From Tubulanus polymorphus (Eukaryota; Nemertea; Palaeonemertea; Tubulaniformes; Tubulanidae), in assembly GCF_964204645.1 (NCBI RefSeq), contig NC_134033.1, forward strand, positions 4,684,231 to 4,748,230: a stretch of DNA of 64,000 bases. The letters are read 5' to 3'. Both the position numbers and the translations under genes were made by a program. The notes under the pieces are model-generated. The model had not been told where the DNA came from and ran no database searches. It saw only the letters and a program-made list of their open reading frames with translations. Below are positions 1 to 11,289 of this stretch, piece after piece (positions within the stretch are counted from its first letter, which is position 1; each line of letters begins with the position of its first letter).

Positions 1-22
1 GAATAAACAATCTCTTAATCAA

Positions 23-1120
23 TTATTTTGAATAACACAGATAACTGATGAGTAATACTTGTTTTGCTTTTTTCCTGAAGCTGTCGTTCGTTGCGCAATA
101 AACGAAGAAATTTACTGATGAATCAAAAGCACTGAGCAGAATTCCAACTTTGCTCAGGACCATTAGTTCATCTCCGGATAAACTGTGGCGTATTCCTAAC
201 TCGATTCTGAAGAAATGTAACAATCGCTCTACAGATGCCGGAATTTCGAACACAAAGTACAATAACACAATCAAGAGAACCATTTTTAATATTTTCAATT
301 CAGCGGATGTGTTTTTACTTTTCTCACTGATCGCCGCTAAGTTAAATTGTTTCTTCTCATCTATTTTTCTAAATATCATGACTCCGAACAAAGTTAGATT
401 TAACATTATTAGAATAATGAACGGTAAGAGTACCGTCATGAAGATGTAGGTAATGAATGTGAAGTAATACCCATAATCATACCGATAATGAAAAGGTGTT
501 CGAGTTGTTTGGCCACCAAAGGCTCCCAATGTAAATACACCTGGAACACAAGGATCGGTCGTCCTTCCGGGTAAACGTAGTGGAAAATAATGCGGCCAAT
601 GACAAACTGCTGAGAAAAACGCGTTGAAAAATGATAAGAATATTATTTGTTTTTTGTTCCAGAATCTTCTAAAATACAGCGGACTCGCGACGACCAAAAG
701 TCTCTCAAAACTTACTATCACAACCGCCCAGTTTCTAGCAGTTTGAAATGTAAAGAACAGCGGCATCGCCCATGTAATGATTTCGTGTCCAAAATACCAA
801 TCATCATAGTGCATAAGCAGGTTAGTTTTAGTGGTTCTGCTGAAATCGATGATAATAAGACGAAATGGGTAAAGTACGAATACTGACAACAGAAATAGTA
901 TTTCAAACCAGGCAAGAATTATAATAGTTTGATAAGTGGTACGACCGATCTTTCTGAATACTACAATAGAAACAGAGTTCAGTATCACTCCCAGAACTGA
1001 AACCGACGAATATCCGAAACGGTACAGATTGACACTGAACACATGGTTCCATCGTGTAGGTGGATGTACACAGTGAGGAGACTCAGCCGTCGTCGATGTG
1101 AATTGTGATGTAAAATTCAT
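23..1120 (-). CDS. rhodopsin-like (class A) GPCR, peptide-receptor type, intact
   Basis: Single-exon 365-residue receptor, predicted at the plasma membrane and probably sensing a peptide or small ligand. The ATG at 1118-1120 is followed by a short N-terminus with an N-glycosylation site (NFTS). TM1 lies near residues 35-55 and TM7 near 325-345. The TM3 end reads FERLL instead of DRY, and TM7 reads NFFVY instead of NPxxY. Both deviations are common in the invertebrate FMRFamide/myosuppressin-like receptor radiation. A basic FRKKAK stretch after TM7 fits helix 8. The closest relative in the window is the broken gene at 43012-44083, which shares the MNF(T/S)SQ start and the NFF(V/I)Y motif. The ligand cannot be read from sequence. 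Full length and an open frame support a working gene. Confidence 0.85.
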   Translation of the reverse strand: MNFTSQFTSTTAESPHCVHPPTRWNHVFSVNLYRFGYSSVSVLGVILNSVSIVVFRKIGRTTYQTIIILAWFEILFLLSVFVLYPFRLIIIDFSRTTKTNLLMHYDDWYFGHEIITWAMPLFFTFQTARNWAVVIVSFERLLVVASPLYFRRFWNKKQIIFLSFFNAFFSAVCHWPHYFPLRLPGRTTDPCVPGVFTLGAFGGQTTRTPFHYRYDYGYYFTFITYIFMTVLLPFIILIMLNLTLFGVMIFRKIDEKKQFNLAAISEKSKNTSAELKILKMVLLIVLLYFVFEIPASVERLLHFFRIELGIRHSLSGDELMVLSKVGILLSAFDSSVNFFVYCATNDSFRKKAKQVLLISYLCYSK

Positions 1121-2889
1121 ATTTCAATAGCAGTAATCAGCTGGCTGTTTAATAGCGAGAGACACGCAGCCTCCCGTTATCTATACTCGTGTCATACATA
1201 ACCTGCAATCATCTGCACGACTGTATCGTATCGCTCATCTCCATCATGCAGTGCCAGAAATTACTTGCTGAAATACGTTTTATTCGATATCTCCGATGGA
1301 ATATGTTTTTTGCGAAAATAGCGGAACTCTATAAAACTACCAGAACAAGTCGTGGCTTTCCTCGACTGTTTGATAGGACAGTAATATTACTAGAGTTTGG
1401 AAAAGAAGGCGTAACTAGGTCATAACTAGGTGTCTAATGAAGACGGGACATGCATTTAGAAAAAGGGGACAATATATTCTGTTTTTATTTCATTTTTCAA
1501 ATCGAGAAGCCATGTGGTGACCCGACGTCCGGCGTCATTTGGCACACTGTGAACAATATACTTCGGTCAAAATATGTGCAAGAGTTGAACGCGGATATTT
1601 CCGACATATCTTCCGACGAATATTTTTCCGAGATAATTCGGTCTTCAACGAAAGTGACACAGGTTAATGGGATCGGCAGATCCCGACACAAGTAGGATAT
1701 TTCCTGCGCTCGATTGCTGTTGTAAAGCGATTTACATCGGATATAATCGAATATGAGCGGTTGTGTCCGACCAGTAACGATCGGGATTATTCAAATCCGA
1801 ATTTTGCCATTCCATGGCGTAGGCGTTTTCCGATTATCGCAGGGAAATTCCGATAAAAACCATTGGATATCTCAGAATGTTTGTCTCAAATAACCTGTTA
1901 AGTCAACATTTTCCAAAACAATGTCAATGTTGACCTGTAACAGGCTATCTGATTGCAACAGACATCCCGAGACTAAAAAGGAAAATATCTGCAACATATG
2001 TTATCAATGGGAAATCCGCGTGCAATAGATAAGCAAACGGATGAAGAGAAAGGTGAAAATGGTTAGATCAAAAATATCATCGGACCTTCCTGACCTGACC
2101 TTATCAGCCCTATGGGCGACAATTCCTTTCAAGGAGTCAAGAACGATATTGCCGCTAGATTTCCGGGCCTGTAGTCAGCCATGTCTTCGGAGGGTGGATT
2201 GTCACTGAATTGATCGACCTTTTATTTCTATGAAAGTTGAACCATTTGTAAGGTTAATTCCCACGTAAATTCCGGGTCCTGTGAGAACTTACGTAAACAA
2301 TTTTCTTTTCCAAATTGATAGAAGCAAATTGATAGGTAGTTTCACAACTTCTAGAATATTTGGGCTGAAGTTTTTCTTCTTTAACCAACAATTTTGCCAC
2401 CGATCAATTAAGTTTGTAAGCGTGCGCATATTATATAAACGAAAAAAAAACAACGAAAGAAAAGTTTTAGTAAATGAGTAAATTCAGTTGATGCCCGATA
2501 CTCCGTTACTTGTCTGAAGCAATTCATGTAAATCAAAACTTATCAAACTGTCTCGTCGTCGCTCTCTTGAACTGACCCGTTCCAACAACTGTTGTTAGCC
2601 AAGGCGAAGATAGAACCGTTTGTCCAGTTTCTCGACTAATTTGTGTCACTAATTTTCTGTCGCAGTCTCCTGCCTGACTAACTTGTGACTGACCTTGAAC
2701 TCGTGGATATAGGTGCTGCAGGTGACCTGATCAGAAAGCTGAGTTTTAGAGTGACCTGAAATATGTGTTTAAAGACGTAAGTTTTAGTATAGTATGTTCA
2801 TAAGTACAACATAAAACATTATAAGATTCGTAGAAGAAATAATAAGGCCGCGCAAAAAGATGACGACGGTCGAAGGATTTTATTTTTAA
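1121..2889. other. intergenic, no gene recognised
   Basis: Only short open frames of 60-80 codons without family motifs are present. The stretch contains the 5' flank of the receptor gene at 23-1120. I see no RNA gene and no repeat shared with the rest of the window. Confidence 0.6.
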
Positions 2890-3170
2890 CTCCCTTTTAA
2901 CCCTTTCAGTTCTGACTAATTAATACCCTATAGTGCTGGAGATAATTTGAAATTTTTTAGAAATTCCACCCTATTCTGTAGAATAACGGGAATACCACTA
3001 TTGTGCGTCTACACCGCGGTGCGGTGTATCGTTAGTTACTAGTATTTTACTATGTTTGACAGGTGTTGTCATTTTTCAAGATAGATAATTATTAATTATA
3101 TCAATACACCGCAGTGTGGTGTACTAGCAAAATCTATCACTGATTTATACACCATAGGGTTATCCCTTCT
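2890..3170. repeat. MITE-like segment with short GC-rich palindromes
   Basis: The segment holds two near-identical palindromes, TACACCGCGGTGCGGTGTA near 3011 and TACACCGCAGTGTGGTGTA near 3105. Its ends carry loosely inverted sequence: ACCCTATAGTG near 2930 and CACCATAGGGT near 3153. The left flank TTAACCCTTTCAG resembles TTAA-targeting (piggyBac-type) ends, but no clean terminal repeat or target duplication is visible. Confidence 0.35.
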
Positions 3171-3203
3171 CTATGATAAGATAATTCGAATTTTCTTGCA
3201 AAG

Positions 3204-3510
3204 TTTATGGATTCAATGTTGTAACTTTGTTGGCGAATTCTTTGTAGATTTTGTAATTGATACCGTGTCAAAGAATCTGCCTTCGTCCGATATCAACCCA
3301 CTCGAACCAGTTACAACCACAGCGTCTGAAACTCACTGCGGTTTGAAATGTGTTTTGAATCGTGAATGTGATTTGTTCGTCATCAAACGACAAAATAACA
3401 TCGTCAAATGTCGTTTATATAATACAGATCTGATTGCCGTTGGTCAATGGCAACAAGCCACTGATGAAGTTATCTATAAAGATGAGTCTAGATTCAGACA
3501 CATCACATAA
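3204..3510 (+). CDS. PAN/Apple-like domain exon (3' exon of a gene)
   Basis: The open frame has no ATG upstream of the domain and is preceded by an acceptor-like TTTTCTTGCAAAG, so it is best read as a terminal exon. About 100 residues carry the PAN spacing: HCGLKCVLNRECDLF, then a hydrophobic strand and a second cysteine in KCRLYN. PAN domains bind proteins or sugars outside the cell. A related domain is encoded on the other strand at 28243-28530. The upstream exon with a signal peptide was not found. The frame ends at TAA 3508-3510. The 3' flank has an AATAAA near 3797. The exon start is approximate. Confidence 0.5.
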
Positions 3511-6151
3511 GTCTAATAACGCATTTTGCTGATTGATTAACCGTGAAAGCTTCGATGTTAGCAAATCACGATAATTCAATATATGTCAATAATATAATGG
3601 AAATTATAGCGTTATCAAACGTAACATTTATTCAAATAGACAAAGCCAGGTTGCGACCAACTCGAGAGAGAAATACGTAACGCAATGTATTTTGATATTC
3701 TTATTCGATTCTTAATGAAGGATTCATTTTGTTGTCAATCTTTTTAATCTAGTGGCTTTTAATCTTTACTCTTTAAAACGATACTTTAATTCTTCAATAA
3801 ACTCCATAACATGTTTGAATCGAGTCTGTCGCGTGGGACGAAGCTATATCGGATATATACGCCTGTGAATTCGTGAAAAATCCAAAGCCAGAATGCGTAA
3901 TGTCTATTAATCTACGTCTGGGATCGTTTTTGGATATCGTTCGAACACATACCTCAGTTCGGTCTTTAATACGACCAGTGAAACAGTGCAGGGTAAATAA
4001 ACCATGGTTTTTTATATCCATTCTACAATACAGCATTGTTTAGATTAATTAAAGGCTTATCAGATGTAACATACAGAGAACACGTAGATGCGGTCTCACC
4101 TGACGCGGCACTGGCATGAGTACAGGCCCGATATACAAGTCACTGCGGAGGGTTCATCAGACAATGATGATCGTAGATTAATTGCCTACGTTTTATGATT
4201 TTCTGCAGAAGTAAATGAACAGGACCAAACAAAAAAACAAATTACTGATTTTGTACTTAAATATTCAAAAAGAGTAAATTATATTTCTATATAATTGAAA
4301 GATATTGTCTTGCTATATTCAAATTAAAGGAGAGAGTAGTTCACTATACACATAGAGAACCATTTGACAATGTTATTTACCATTTTCCGAGATATGGGTT
4401 CATGAAATAAATCTTGCGGGGCAGTATGATATACAGCTTCCGTGGTACATTGAACTTACCTATGTCTCAACATGCGTCGCACGTGTATTATATAAAAAGT
4501 CACAAAATTCTTTCTCCAGGCTACAGTGCGTAATTGGAGTCTGATCGTTGTAAAGCAGATGGTGGACTCGTGAAAAAAGTCATATTATTATAATATAACT
4601 TATAACTAATATTATTTAGTTTGTTTACGCAGCGATTGTATTCATTCTCAATTCTCGCATTAAGTTTCAAATGTACTGATTTAAAAAACCGTTTCAATAA
4701 ATGGTTATTAAAATCTGATGATTTCTGTGATATTTTGGCCATGCATCATTTTCCCTCGTTGGGTTGTCTCAAGTTACCCCGGTTACTTTGCCACAATTCT
4801 ACAAATTTCACCATACTGCTTCTGGACGGTATTTAAAGGTAAATGGTGTTGTTTCTCATAGACATATTAAATTGTAATTTTACTATCCTGCTTTAGTTTA
4901 TGCAAATTATCTAATATGGCGTATGGCGTATGTCTTAACCCTACTACCTTTCCGACTTCTGTAATTTCTATTTATGATTCATAGATTTATGCTCGATCGT
5001 TATCGTTGTACCGCAAGACATAGCACAAGGGGATTTTTTAGCATATTGAAAATATCTATTTCATTCAATTCATTTCATTTCAATTTAAGACATCGACAAA
5101 ATGGGGTTCCGGTATAAACACATTATTCGAAAATGGAATCTTAATGTTAACACTGATCGATACCCTGTTCATTCATTTCTTGCGCTTCTGCCATTCTGTC
5201 TCCCTTCATGGTCGTTGTGTGGCACGTAGGGGTTGAGGTCCGGAGGGAAAAAACCTGTCCCAGGCATATCAGCAAGAAGACTTGTAGAATAAGCACGGAT
5301 TAACAGTTTATTTAACATCAGTTTACATGTAGTAAATTTATATGAAACGCCGGAACTATCGAAAATGTGACTGGCAACTAGCAACTAGTAATAACTATAG
5401 TTGAAGAAAGGGAACCCACATTTATCAAACAGTGATTCACGATCAAGATTGACATAGGAGGAGAAAATATCCTTTCATCACGATACAGAATTATAGCTCA
5501 TTTGCTGTTTATTATCATGCATTACAACTTCGTGTTATTTTGAAGTAAATAGTCAAGCCATTCGTATCTTGTTTATCAATCCCACAATAACCGCTTTTCT
5601 GTTTGCAAAAAAAGCGTCATGGCGCATTCGGGTGGCTTGAGGAGTAATAGGTAAGGCGGATACGGGCGGCGTGCGTGCTTAAGTTGTAAGATTGGCTGTA
5701 GAACTAAGTTGGTCTTAGACTGGTCTTAAGTATAAGCCATGACTTTGCAACCGGCCCCTGATATACCACCATACCCGCTATACCGCCAAAATCGCTCTGC
5801 ACCGATGTTGGCGGTATATCGGGATTAACTATTAGATATCTATATCTATTTGAATACGTTATATATATCAATAGGAATATATATTTGATTATAACACTGA
5901 AAACCGGGAAAGACTACGTCTATTATGATATATCTATATTTGACCACGATGAATAAACGACTACACTGTATCAATTTGTTTCGAAGCTCTTTATCGGAGC
6001 GATATACTGCTCAACTTCTGCCGACGACAGAGACCCGTAAACCCACTAACCAGTGACGTCAGTCGTTTGTGTCTTGTTGCAAGACATTACTGACGTCACG
6101 TCGCAGTCGACCTGAACCCACCTACTGTATCTGATTCTCGATTATTTTCGC
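3511..6151. other. intergenic; one hairpin, otherwise nothing recognised
   Basis: No coding region or RNA gene is supported. Near 5770-5838 an inverted pair (CCCGCTATACCGCCAA and TTGGCGGTATATCGGG) forms a hairpin with an ~18-base loop. It resembles the end of a transposon whose other end may lie near 37003, where CAGTAAACCCCCAATATACC occurs. The rest is AT-rich spacer, including the 3' flank of the receptor at 6152. Confidence 0.5.
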
Positions 6152-8749
6152 TTATTCGCTCGCTATTTTGGAGGCTTTAGAGGTTTGACCCAGTTTGAAT
6201 TCCGCTCGACACATATCGAACACTCGTTTGTTGACGATAAAAGCCAAGAAAACCAGACAACCTTGAGACGAGTTCAACAAATTGAAGAAATACCAAAGAT
6301 ATTCGTTATTTACGAACGACGCTACGAACCCGACCACCCACGTGACCCCGGTCACTAGAGCCATCCGGTAGAAAATGAATGTGGTCGTCCTCTTCTGTTC
6401 GGCGTTAGATGAAGAAGTGGACACCGCGGAAAATGAACGTTGAATGCGGCAAACTGTAGCTACGAATAGAATTATACTGACCAGATCGATAATACCGATC
6501 GGTAGAACGAACGCCATCAATAGGGCGAAACTGGAACTAAACCAACAAGTCACGGGGCTTCCGTAAACCGCACCGGAGTACTGAGTGGTATCGGTGTTGT
6601 GTAGGACGACACAGGGTCCGACAATGAGGAATGGAGAAAGCCAAACTGATAGTAGATAGTACAGTAACGTCTTAGGAGAATCGACCAGTTTACGAATCGT
6701 GGAAAATGTAAGGAACATGTGAATAGAAACAGCGGCCATAGAAGCGAAAACAACTATCCAAATATAGTGTTTAACAGCGGCCATCGACACGCATAGTAAT
6801 CGATTATCAACGCCGACCAGGCTGGAAATATGAAGAGTTTGAGCCACGGCGAGAGTTATACAGAGATTGATGATGAGTTTACCGGGTAGAGTTCGCAGAT
6901 CGGGAATATTCAAATAGATTACGACCGTTATCACGAGACTGACGAAGGACAGACAGCTACAGGTGAAGGTTATCAGAAAATCGTGATCGGAAAATAACGA
7001 ACTGACCGTTATTTTGAATTTCGAATCGTTTTCTCGTCTGCAAACCATGACTCCTGTACTAGAATACACTCGCACGCAGTCGGTGATTTTAGTGGAACAT
7101 TTACTAGATTTTACTGTTTTCATTTTCCCGTCGACGCTGGTAATTTGAAAAATTTTGTAATATTTGAAAGACGTGTTGGACTGGGCTAGAAATAAGCTAC
7201 TTCCGGTTTGGGTCATATCATTTGATACGTCTGTCTCTGCATCGATGACGTCACAGTGAGTATTCTTAGTCAAACTCGTAGTCGACAACTCGTAACCGGA
7301 AATGGTCACCAGACTGCCATCTTTACCAAATTGACACGTGATCATCGCCTCGTATTCGCCCAAGATTGATTCCATAGTGACGTCACCGATAATCCCTTCG
7401 TGATTGGTCAGCGTGAACTGACGTCTGTAGGAAGATGAATCGTTGAGTAAAGATGATAAACTTCCTATTTCTGTAATCTTTGATTTATCGACATCACCGC
7501 AGCCGTTCACTTTGAAATACAACACGTCATACTTGAATGTGTCCATACCTAATCGCTGAGTTTCGTTAAACCTGATAGAAAAAGAGAAATAAACGCCTAC
7601 AGATATGCTAGGCCATTCGTTCTCAACAAGCCGGCAGACGGCGTTGTCTTCGCCGGTATCAAGAAGTCGGTAACCCCGTAAACAGCCGTATCCGCGACAT
7701 CTACGCGTCTCCTGGTCGAATATTTCGTTCGTTTCCGAGCAGAGAAAGTCTTTCGGCGCCCACGAGATGACGGGCATTCCCGCAGTTCGAAATTCTACGC
7801 CGTTCGCGAGACTGAAATCGAGTAAGATGTTCAAACCGAATGTTTTTTGGCCGGTTTGACCATAGTTACAAACTAAGGTCGTTTCGTTTAAAACGCTGTC
7901 ACTCAGTTCACATTTCATACAGTAATAATTACGGTATGTTTTCACCCGTCCACCGATTACAGCTGATATCGGGTTAAAAACCCGTCCGCATTTAGACCTT
8001 AGGTCTTGATCTACTGACTCGTCGCAGTGTGACCTCAGGGGTAGGTTACTGCGCACGCACGGCTGTAATACCATTCGAACTCTCCTTTGATGCTCGTAGG
8101 ATAAACGACAATCTTCGGGCAGCCGAACTTTCGCGGCATCGTCGCTTAAAGACTTGTTGCGCACGCTCGTGATGACGTCATCTATTTGTGTGGTGTTAGT
8201 GCACTGCAGTACGAGACTAGCCGGTTTGTATTGAGTGTCGTTGAACCCATGACACATTGCGCAATACATATTCTTAAACGGAATCCAGTCAGCGATGTAG
8301 ACGGGAATCGTCGTAGCTAAATTACTGGACGGCGATTCGCAATAGCGACGCACGTCTGAATTCAAGTCGAAATCACTCGGGCACCGACTGATCGCTATAA
8401 AACCCTTTGACTGATACGTCTCGATTCCGATTCCGTATATACAGTCGGTCCATTGAACTTGTCGCGTCATTTTGTTTCGTCTCAATTCGTCCGCGTCGCT
8501 TCTTATGACGCACTTTCCAATCAGGTCACAACAGTTGTTAAACATTCCGCAAGTACATAAATCAGACAAACAACCCGTGACTGGACAAACTCGAACTAAG
8601 TCTCCATGTTCATCTATTTTCCTTGATGCCACTTTGTAATCTCCGATCAATTGGTTGTTTTTGATGTCGCCGCTTCCGGGAATTTTACGGCCAGGCATCC
8701 CACGTGAGTTAACCGTTATTCCAGATTCAGGGAACCGTCTACTCGGCAT
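6152..8749 (-). CDS. secretin/adhesion-like (class B) GPCR, large terminal exon
   Basis: 865 open codons. A cysteine-rich ectodomain (residues ~45-600) is followed by a 7TM_2-type domain (~605-850). Near the N-terminus, CPVTGCLSDLCTC and NNCC resemble a degenerate somatomedin-B module. TM2 contains LPGKLIINLCITLAVAQ, and TM7 contains LLNSSQGCLVFLAF, the class B/adhesion signature. I see no GPS autoproteolysis motif before TM1. The first ATG sits inside a repeated RFPESG motif and there is no signal peptide, so a 5' exon must lie upstream of 8750. A TTTCAG acceptor near 8785-8790 would extend the exon in frame. The nearest known groups are Methuselah-like and other adhesion-type receptors. The ligand is unknown. 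Confidence 0.82.
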   Translation of the reverse strand: MPSRRFPESGITVNSRGMPGRKIPGSGDIKNNQLIGDYKVASRKIDEHGDLVRVCPVTGCLSDLCTCGMFNNCCDLIGKCVIRSDADELRRNKMTRQVQWTDCIYGIGIETYQSKGFIAISRCPSDFDLNSDVRRYCESPSSNLATTIPVYIADWIPFKNMYCAMCHGFNDTQYKPASLVLQCTNTTQIDDVITSVRNKSLSDDAAKVRLPEDCRLSYEHQRRVRMVLQPCVRSNLPLRSHCDESVDQDLRSKCGRVFNPISAVIGGRVKTYRNYYCMKCELSDSVLNETTLVCNYGQTGQKTFGLNILLDFSLANGVEFRTAGMPVISWAPKDFLCSETNEIFDQETRRCRGYGCLRGYRLLDTGEDNAVCRLVENEWPSISVGVYFSFSIRFNETQRLGMDTFKYDVLYFKVNGCGDVDKSKITEIGSLSSLLNDSSSYRRQFTLTNHEGIIGDVTMESILGEYEAMITCQFGKDGSLVTISGYELSTTSLTKNTHCDVIDAETDVSNDMTQTGSSLFLAQSNTSFKYYKIFQITSVDGKMKTVKSSKCSTKITDCVRVYSSTGVMVCRRENDSKFKITVSSLFSDHDFLITFTCSCLSFVSLVITVVIYLNIPDLRTLPGKLIINLCITLAVAQTLHISSLVGVDNRLLCVSMAAVKHYIWIVVFASMAAVSIHMFLTFSTIRKLVDSPKTLLYYLLSVWLSPFLIVGPCVVLHNTDTTQYSGAVYGSPVTCWFSSSFALLMAFVLPIGIIDLVSIILFVATVCRIQRSFSAVSTSSSNAEQKRTTTFIFYRMALVTGVTWVVGFVASFVNNEYLWYFFNLLNSSQGCLVFLAFIVNKRVFDMCRAEFKLGQTSKASKIASE

Positions 8750-9329
8750 TCCAGATTCGGGAAATCGTTGGGAGGCGATGAAATGATCTGAAATGATTAG
8801 GCAGCATTTAGTTTTCTTTCGATAAACTACTTAAACGGACCCTCTTTTTCTCCCTGCCCCTTGCCACTTCAGCCGCGATGACACAAGCGTTTTTCGTTCG
8901 GAAAAAAAAACTTGAGCGAATTTGCCAAATCTTACTTAAAATTCAAAGAAATTACAATTCCTCAAACCCGTGATAAAGGACTTGAGCCGCGAATATCAGG
9001 CTTCTTAGTAAATGTAAGGGTTCCCGTGTGGATGTTTCTATTAATCGCAAGAAGCTGCAAGCCTCAGAATCCACACCAAAAATGACCTTTTTTTGGGCAC
9101 GAGAAACGTTGCAAGACGACAATCTTGTGCCATGTGGATACAATTTTTCTGATGGCAAATAATACGTAACATAGGCCTACATGTGAAACATGAAGGTTAG
9201 ATAGTACAAGTCAAAGTTCAACTTCAGATTTATTTTAACGGAAAGCACACGACAGGCTAAACACAGATATTAAGAGAAAAAAAAAGAAACAAACTATTTT
9301 AAATTTACATTTTCCAACAAGCACAACTA
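8750..9329. other. 5' flank or intron of the secretin-like GPCR
   Basis: The expected signal-peptide exon of the gene at 6152-8749 was not recognised here. No other gene or RNA is visible. A TTTCAG near 8785-8790 (minus strand) is the likely acceptor of the large exon. Confidence 0.45.
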
Positions 9330-10670
9330 TAAAAAGAGAGAAAAAGAGTCTATGAGGGCCAAGCAAAAATATTTCGAGGTTAGTTCCGAGTTTGCAACTG
9401 GGAATAAACTAGTTTTCTCAGTTAAAAGCGATTTTTGGAGGTTAATTCCGAGTTTGTAAGTCGGAATAAACTAAATCACACATTTAATTGAGAAAACTAG
9501 TTTATTCCGAGTTACAAAGTCAGAACTAACCTCGAAAATTGCATTTAACCGAGAGAAACCAGAGAAGAGTAAAAAAGACAATGAAGATCATCAGGAGGTT
9601 GAGAATGTAAGTGATTTGGGAACAGTTGTTAAAGTAAAAGGTTATCGCAGAGGATGGGAATTTGATTAACTGGAATTGAGAATTTAATTTCATTTTGCGC
9701 GATTGCAAGGGTGTTATGTTATTTCACTTAACTGGGGATGAACGTAAATACATCTTCCACAATTGAATAACGACAAATTATGACAAGTCAAAGTTGTCAC
9801 ATGAGGTGTGGCCTATTGCACTGTGATATACACCAATGTGTTAGACATACACCTATGTGTTAGATGATTTATGAAATAATAATGCATGAAATTGAAAGGT
9901 TCAATTAAAACCTAGGTTCAATTAAAACCTAGACCCTTCGGAACGCCCTGATCTCCGTGAGAAAATGCACAGATTCCCTGATTTTCCGGCAGGGAATTTG
10001 AAATCCTGAATTCCCCGATTTCCCTAGATCCGCAGGAATCCCTGTTACCAATCACGCGATCCTTCAATACCTCGTAAAGTGGTTTTTCAGAACGATTTGC
10101 ATTCAAAAGATTACAACAAGATTACAAGCGAAATATCGATCTCAGGAACGATCAAACAAACAAATATAAAACTTTGAGCCTTCAAAAAGAACTAGGTTTT
10201 CTCTGTTTTAAAGATAATTTTTCAGAAAAAAAATTTTTCTTGATATTTCGTTCGTAATTTTAGATCAAGCGACTTGCAAAAAAGTTATAGTTTTAGTTTC
10301 TCCCGCGTTGGTTCAATTCATCACAATAATTTACCCCTTTTAGATTTTTCTTAACATTTTCTTATCATTCGTTTCTCCCATTTGTATAATGAAACGCCTC
10401 AAATACAAAATCCTTTATTTTTCAATCCTTTCCCTGAATTCCTTCGGTGTTTTAAAAATCGGGAATTTAATCAATCAAGAAATCAAAAGAACGCAACGTT
10501 TCGATCTCGCCCTAGAGATCATCACCAGGCGTTCTGACACCTGGCGATGATCTCTAGCTAGGGCGAGATCGAAACGTTGTCTTCTTCTAATTATTTGTTT
10601 AGATAAATTCCCGATTTTTAAAACACTTTCCACCTGTACATAGAGGGTTTTTATCGCACTATTTTGTAAC
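9330..10670. repeat. dispersed foldback repeat, copy 1
   Basis: Shares long stretches with 35890-36760 (for example TCACATGAGGTGTGGCCTAT and GAACGCCCTGATCTCCGTGA). It contains two foldbacks. One has ~52-base arms at about 9376-9427 and 9485-9537, both containing AATAAACTAGTTTTCTC in one orientation or the other. The second, at about 10494-10580, has ~37-base arms ending in AACGTTTCGATCTCGCCCT. No coding capacity is recognised. Frames inside it are incidental. Confidence 0.7.
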
Positions 10671-10969
10671 ACAGTGTGAAAAAGGCTGATATATGCGAAT
10701 CTCTAAATCGTAAACTTTCCCCGCAAGAAACTAACGAAATAGTGTTTGACCTACCGGTGCAGACGATCAGTAGAAGAAATCGATTTACGAAGGATTGGCG
10801 CGACATCTCAAAACCGATGCAGAAATAACACAACTCGATTGGCAACTCGTTAATGAGATCGAGTAGTACGACTTTTGCCCTTTTATACGGTTAGATATCG
10901 TAACCTGTAATTATCTTTACAGATATGACAGGCTGTTCGCGAGGCATAATAACAGCAATATCCAGTATG

Positions 10970-11285
10970 ATGATGAGAATAATAATAATATGTGTCTTTT
11001 ATAGCGCTAAATCTAGCTCGGAGCGCTTTACATTTTTTCGTATTAATACTTCAACCATGATTTTAATACCCTCACATATATCAGTAATCTCTCCCTGGGG
11101 AGCAATAGCCGGAGTCATCTATCAGGCCAGATACCCATTTTCTCCTGGGTGGACAGTGGCAATGAGAATAAGTGTCTTGCCCGAAGACACTGCGGTAATG
11201 TACGGGGTTCGAAACCACGACCTGGCTTCCCTGATCAGCCGAACGCTCTAACCGCTCCGCGCTCCACACCGAGGCGTGGATATAG
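10970..11285 (-). mobile_element. tRNA-derived SINE
   Basis: Read on the minus strand, the 5' part is tRNA-like, with an A-box region (GGAGCGGTTAGAGCGTTCGG) and a B box (GGTTTCGAACCCC) about 35 bases later. A core with GTCTTCGGGCAAGACACTTA and AATGGGTATCTGGCC follows; this type is widespread in marine invertebrate SINEs. The 3' end reads AGCGCTATAAAAG and then an ATT-rich tail near 10975-10990. No target duplication was resolved. Confidence 0.7.
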
Positions 11286-11289
11286 AAGT

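Noticed and set aside
10490-10585. Hammerhead-ribozyme-like sequence (GATGA ... GAAAC) in the foldback
   Set aside because: The CUGAUGA core is imperfect (GCGATGA), and GAAA is not adjacent to a stem that closes correctly. The simple long palindrome explains the sequence better.
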